Shown here one piece after another: positions 9,039-10,485 of a stretch of 10,485 bases of DNA (positions are counted from its first letter, which is position 1; the number at the start of each line of letters is the position of its first letter). The notes below the pieces were generated by a model, which saw only the letters and a list, made by a program, of their open reading frames with translations, had not been told where the DNA came from and ran no database searches. A program made the translations under genes and the position numbers. The stretch is from Rhodospirillaceae bacterium. Lineage in GTDB: Bacteria; Pseudomonadota; Alphaproteobacteria; MPNO01; UBA2964. Location: positions 16,028-26,512 of the forward strand of contig PBOV01000102.1 of assembly GCA_002724505.1 (NCBI GenBank), read 5' to 3'.

Positions 9039-10153
9039 AGATGTTTATAAGCTAAACAATCGCGCTTCCGCCATTTCTCAATCTTATTCCACCAGGATTT
9101 TTGAGCTTTTATATTTCGATGCGGCCTGGATTCCTTCCAAACTTTAATCATCTCTGCGAGAACTGATGCGCAATCACCTACAATGGGGATATCAACCTCG
9201 ACATTTTTATTGATCGAAGATTGGTCAATATCGACGTGGATTTTCTTTGATTCAGGAGAGAACTTCTCAATAAGACCCGTAACCCGATCGTCGAACCGGG
9301 CCCCGATATTAATCATAACGTCGCAGTCATGCATTGCCAGATTAGACTCATATGTCCCGTGCATCCCGACCATGCCAAGAAATTGTTTATCTATTGCGGG
9401 AAAGGCCCCCAACCCCATCAAAGTAAGCGTTATCGGATATCCAGTCATATGAACTAGTTCAGTCAGTAACTTTGATCCACGAGGCCCAGAATTAATAACA
9501 CCGCCCCCACAATAAAAGAGTGGGCGTTCTGCTTTTGCAATTAGTTCCACAGCTTCTCTAATTTTTGCGCTTTCGCCCTTAATTCTTGGACGATAAGTCT
9601 TGTGGATTGCTGCCGGTTTCTTAGCACTCACGTTTTGGGTTTCATTAATCAAGACATCTTTTGGTAAATCAATAACAACGGGTCCGGGCCTCCCTGATTG
9701 GGATACGTACATCGCTTCCTGCATAATATTCGCAAGATCTTCCACCGCTCTGACGAGATAATTATGTTTTGTACAAGGGCGCGTGATACCGGTAGTATCA
9801 GCCTCTTGAAAGGCGTCATTACCAATCAAATGGGTGGGAACCTGTCCGGTTAAACAAAGAACAGGAATGCTATCCATTAGTGCATCCGTCAGTCCAGTCA
9901 CTGCATTCGTCGCTCCTGGGCCAGATGTAACAAGCACTACTCCAAGTTTGCCCGTCGAACGTGCATACCCTTCCGCCATATGAACCGCGCCACCTTCTTG
10001 GCGAACAAGGACATGTTTCAATCGGTTCTGCTTGAATAGCGCGTCATAAATCGGAAGCACCGCACCGCCGGGATAGCCAAATATTGTATCAACACCCGCG
10101 TCGACCAAACTTTTAATAATAATTTCCGATCCGGACAGCTTGCGAGTAGCCAT
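9029..10153 (-). CDS. ilvI: Acetolactate synthase large subunit, N-terminal part (pyrimidine-binding and central domains), ends at a frameshift
   Basis: These 374 codons encode the first two domains of the catalytic subunit (ilvI/ilvB type). The pyrimidine domain (about 1-165) has FGYPGGAVLPIYDAL, catalytic Glu53 in RQEGGAVHMAEGYAR, TSGPGATNAVTGLTDA, and FQEADTTGITRPCTKHN; the central FAD-binding domain (about 190-330) has LMGLGAFP, MVGMHGTYESN and NIGARFDDRVTG. It stops early at KHLKI-TGA. One extra A in the A5 run just before the stop would give KHLKNLIKPQYAL and join the downstream frame, restoring a protein of about 590 residues, normal for the family. The ATG at 10153 has AAAGGTG about 8 nt upstream; an in-frame TTG at 10174 lies before that site and is unlikely. 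It follows miaA by 151 nt. Confidence 0.92.
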   Translation of the reverse strand: MATRKLSGSEIIIKSLVDAGVDTIFGYPGGAVLPIYDALFKQNRLKHVLVRQEGGAVHMAEGYARSTGKLGVVLVTSGPGATNAVTGLTDALMDSIPVLCLTGQVPTHLIGNDAFQEADTTGITRPCTKHNYLVRAVEDLANIMQEAMYVSQSGRPGPVVIDLPKDVLINETQNVSAKKPAAIHKTYRPRIKGESAKIREAVELIAKAERPLFYCGGGVINSGPRGSKLLTELVHMTGYPITLTLMGLGAFPAIDKQFLGMVGMHGTYESNLAMHDCDVMINIGARFDDRVTGLIEKFSPESKKIHVDIDQSSINKNVEVDIPIVGDCASVLAEMIKVWKESRPHRNIKAQKSWWNKIEKWRKRDCLAYKHLKI

Positions 10154-10304
10154 CGTCTTCACCTTTTTAGTCAAACAAAAGGCGACCCCGTATCACGGAA
10201 CCCCCTTATGAGAAAGTAATAAAAATTATTAACAGGGCTTAAAAAGTACCGCAGCCGAATAAATCCTGGCAACGGAGCGAGGGCAACCTAGTCTTTTCAT
10301 TCGA
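10154..10304 (-). promoter_or_regulatory. Spacer between miaA and ilvI; possible ilv operon promoter or leader, nothing decisive
   Basis: This 151-nt spacer holds a small AT palindrome (TAATAA-ttt-TTATTA on the coding strand), a short CCGT-GAT-ACGG stem followed after GGTCGCC by TTTTG, and a GTTGCC sequence occurring twice. A 23-codon frame starts at ATGAAAAGACTAGG, but it is not rich in branched-chain codons, so it does not look like an attenuation peptide. No clear -35/-10 pair was found. The ilvI Shine-Dalgarno (AAAGGTG) lies at the end nearest the gene. Confidence 0.25.
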
Positions 10305-10485
10305 TTAGGTCAATACAAATTTGCTAATAATTGAAAAGAATTTATGGCTAAATTTAATATTATATTGCGTTTCGATCTCTATATCGGCAATAAACTGATT
10401 TTTAAACCAGGTGCCTTGGCGTTTTACATAACGACGTGTTGTCTGCTGACCTGCTGAAACAGCTTCCTCGAACAATAATTCACCG
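10305..10485 (-). CDS. miaA: tRNA dimethylallyltransferase, C-terminal end (runs off the right edge)
   Basis: MiaA transfers a dimethylallyl group to the N6 of A37 in tRNAs that read codons starting with U. Only the last 59 codons lie in the window. They contain the family's C-terminal signature GQQTTRRYVKRQGTWFKNQ (residues 12-30 of the fragment), preceded by GELLFEEAVSA, and end in TAA at 10305-10307. The GQQTTRRYVKRQ stretch is the conserved tRNA-contacting C-terminal segment of MiaA. The P-loop and the active-site Asp lie beyond the edge. Its place upstream of ilvI is familiar from alphaproteobacteria. No clear terminator follows the stop, so some read-through into ilvI is possible. Confidence 0.9.
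   Translation of the reverse strand, partial: GELLFEEAVSAGQQTTRRYVKRQGTWFKNQFIADIEIETQYNIKFSHKFFSIISKFVLT

Noticed and set aside
10160..10200. Small CCGT-GAT-ACGG stem followed after GGTCGCC by TTTT before ilvI, as an attenuator
   Set aside because: The stem has 4 bp with a 3-nt loop, and no branched-chain-rich leader peptide is in frame upstream.

Overview
The window is a compact run of genes, all read on the minus strand. It goes from the 3' end of miaA at the right edge, through branched-chain amino-acid synthesis (ilvI, ilvN, ilvC, leuA), into the cell-elongation cluster (mreB, mreC, mreD, mrdA/PBP2 and the start of rodA) at the left edge. The protein sequences and the order miaA-ilvI-ilvN-ilvC-leuA-mreBCD-mrdA-rodA point to an alphaproteobacterium of moderate to low GC, perhaps an uncultured or marine Rhodospirillales-like lineage. 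The class is well supported by family resemblance; the order is a guess. I see no mobile element, CRISPR array, tRNA, rRNA or sign of recent transfer.

Right part (10485 to 6698): the last 59 codons of miaA, a 151-nt spacer, then acetolactate synthase. The large subunit is split into two overlapping reading frames (10153..9029 and 9032..8388) by a one-base shift at a run of five A (coding strand). The break falls between the central and C-terminal ThDP domains. The C-terminal part also has Glu where the family has the Mg2+-binding Asp of the ThDP motif. The regulatory subunit ilvN and the reductoisomerase ilvC follow and look intact. Together these enzymes make the dihydroxy-acid precursors of valine, leucine and isoleucine.

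Middle (6697 to 4710): a 434-nt gap, by far the largest non-coding stretch here, then leuA, the first committed enzyme of leucine synthesis. The gap holds two GC-rich hairpins that compete for the same bases, an 11-bp direct repeat and candidate short leader ORFs, so it may be a regulatory leader for leuA.

Left part (4669 to 1): mreB starts 40 nt after the leuA stop with no visible terminator, so the elongasome genes may be partly co-transcribed with leuA. mreC/mreD and mrdA/rodA overlap by 4 nt each, and mrdA starts one base after mreD ends. This is a tightly coupled operon for the MreB-MreC-MreD-PBP2-RodA complex, which directs lateral cell-wall synthesis.

Most of the window is ordinary housekeeping sequence. 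The points that deserve a second look are the split acetolactate synthase with its altered metal ligand and the leuA upstream region.
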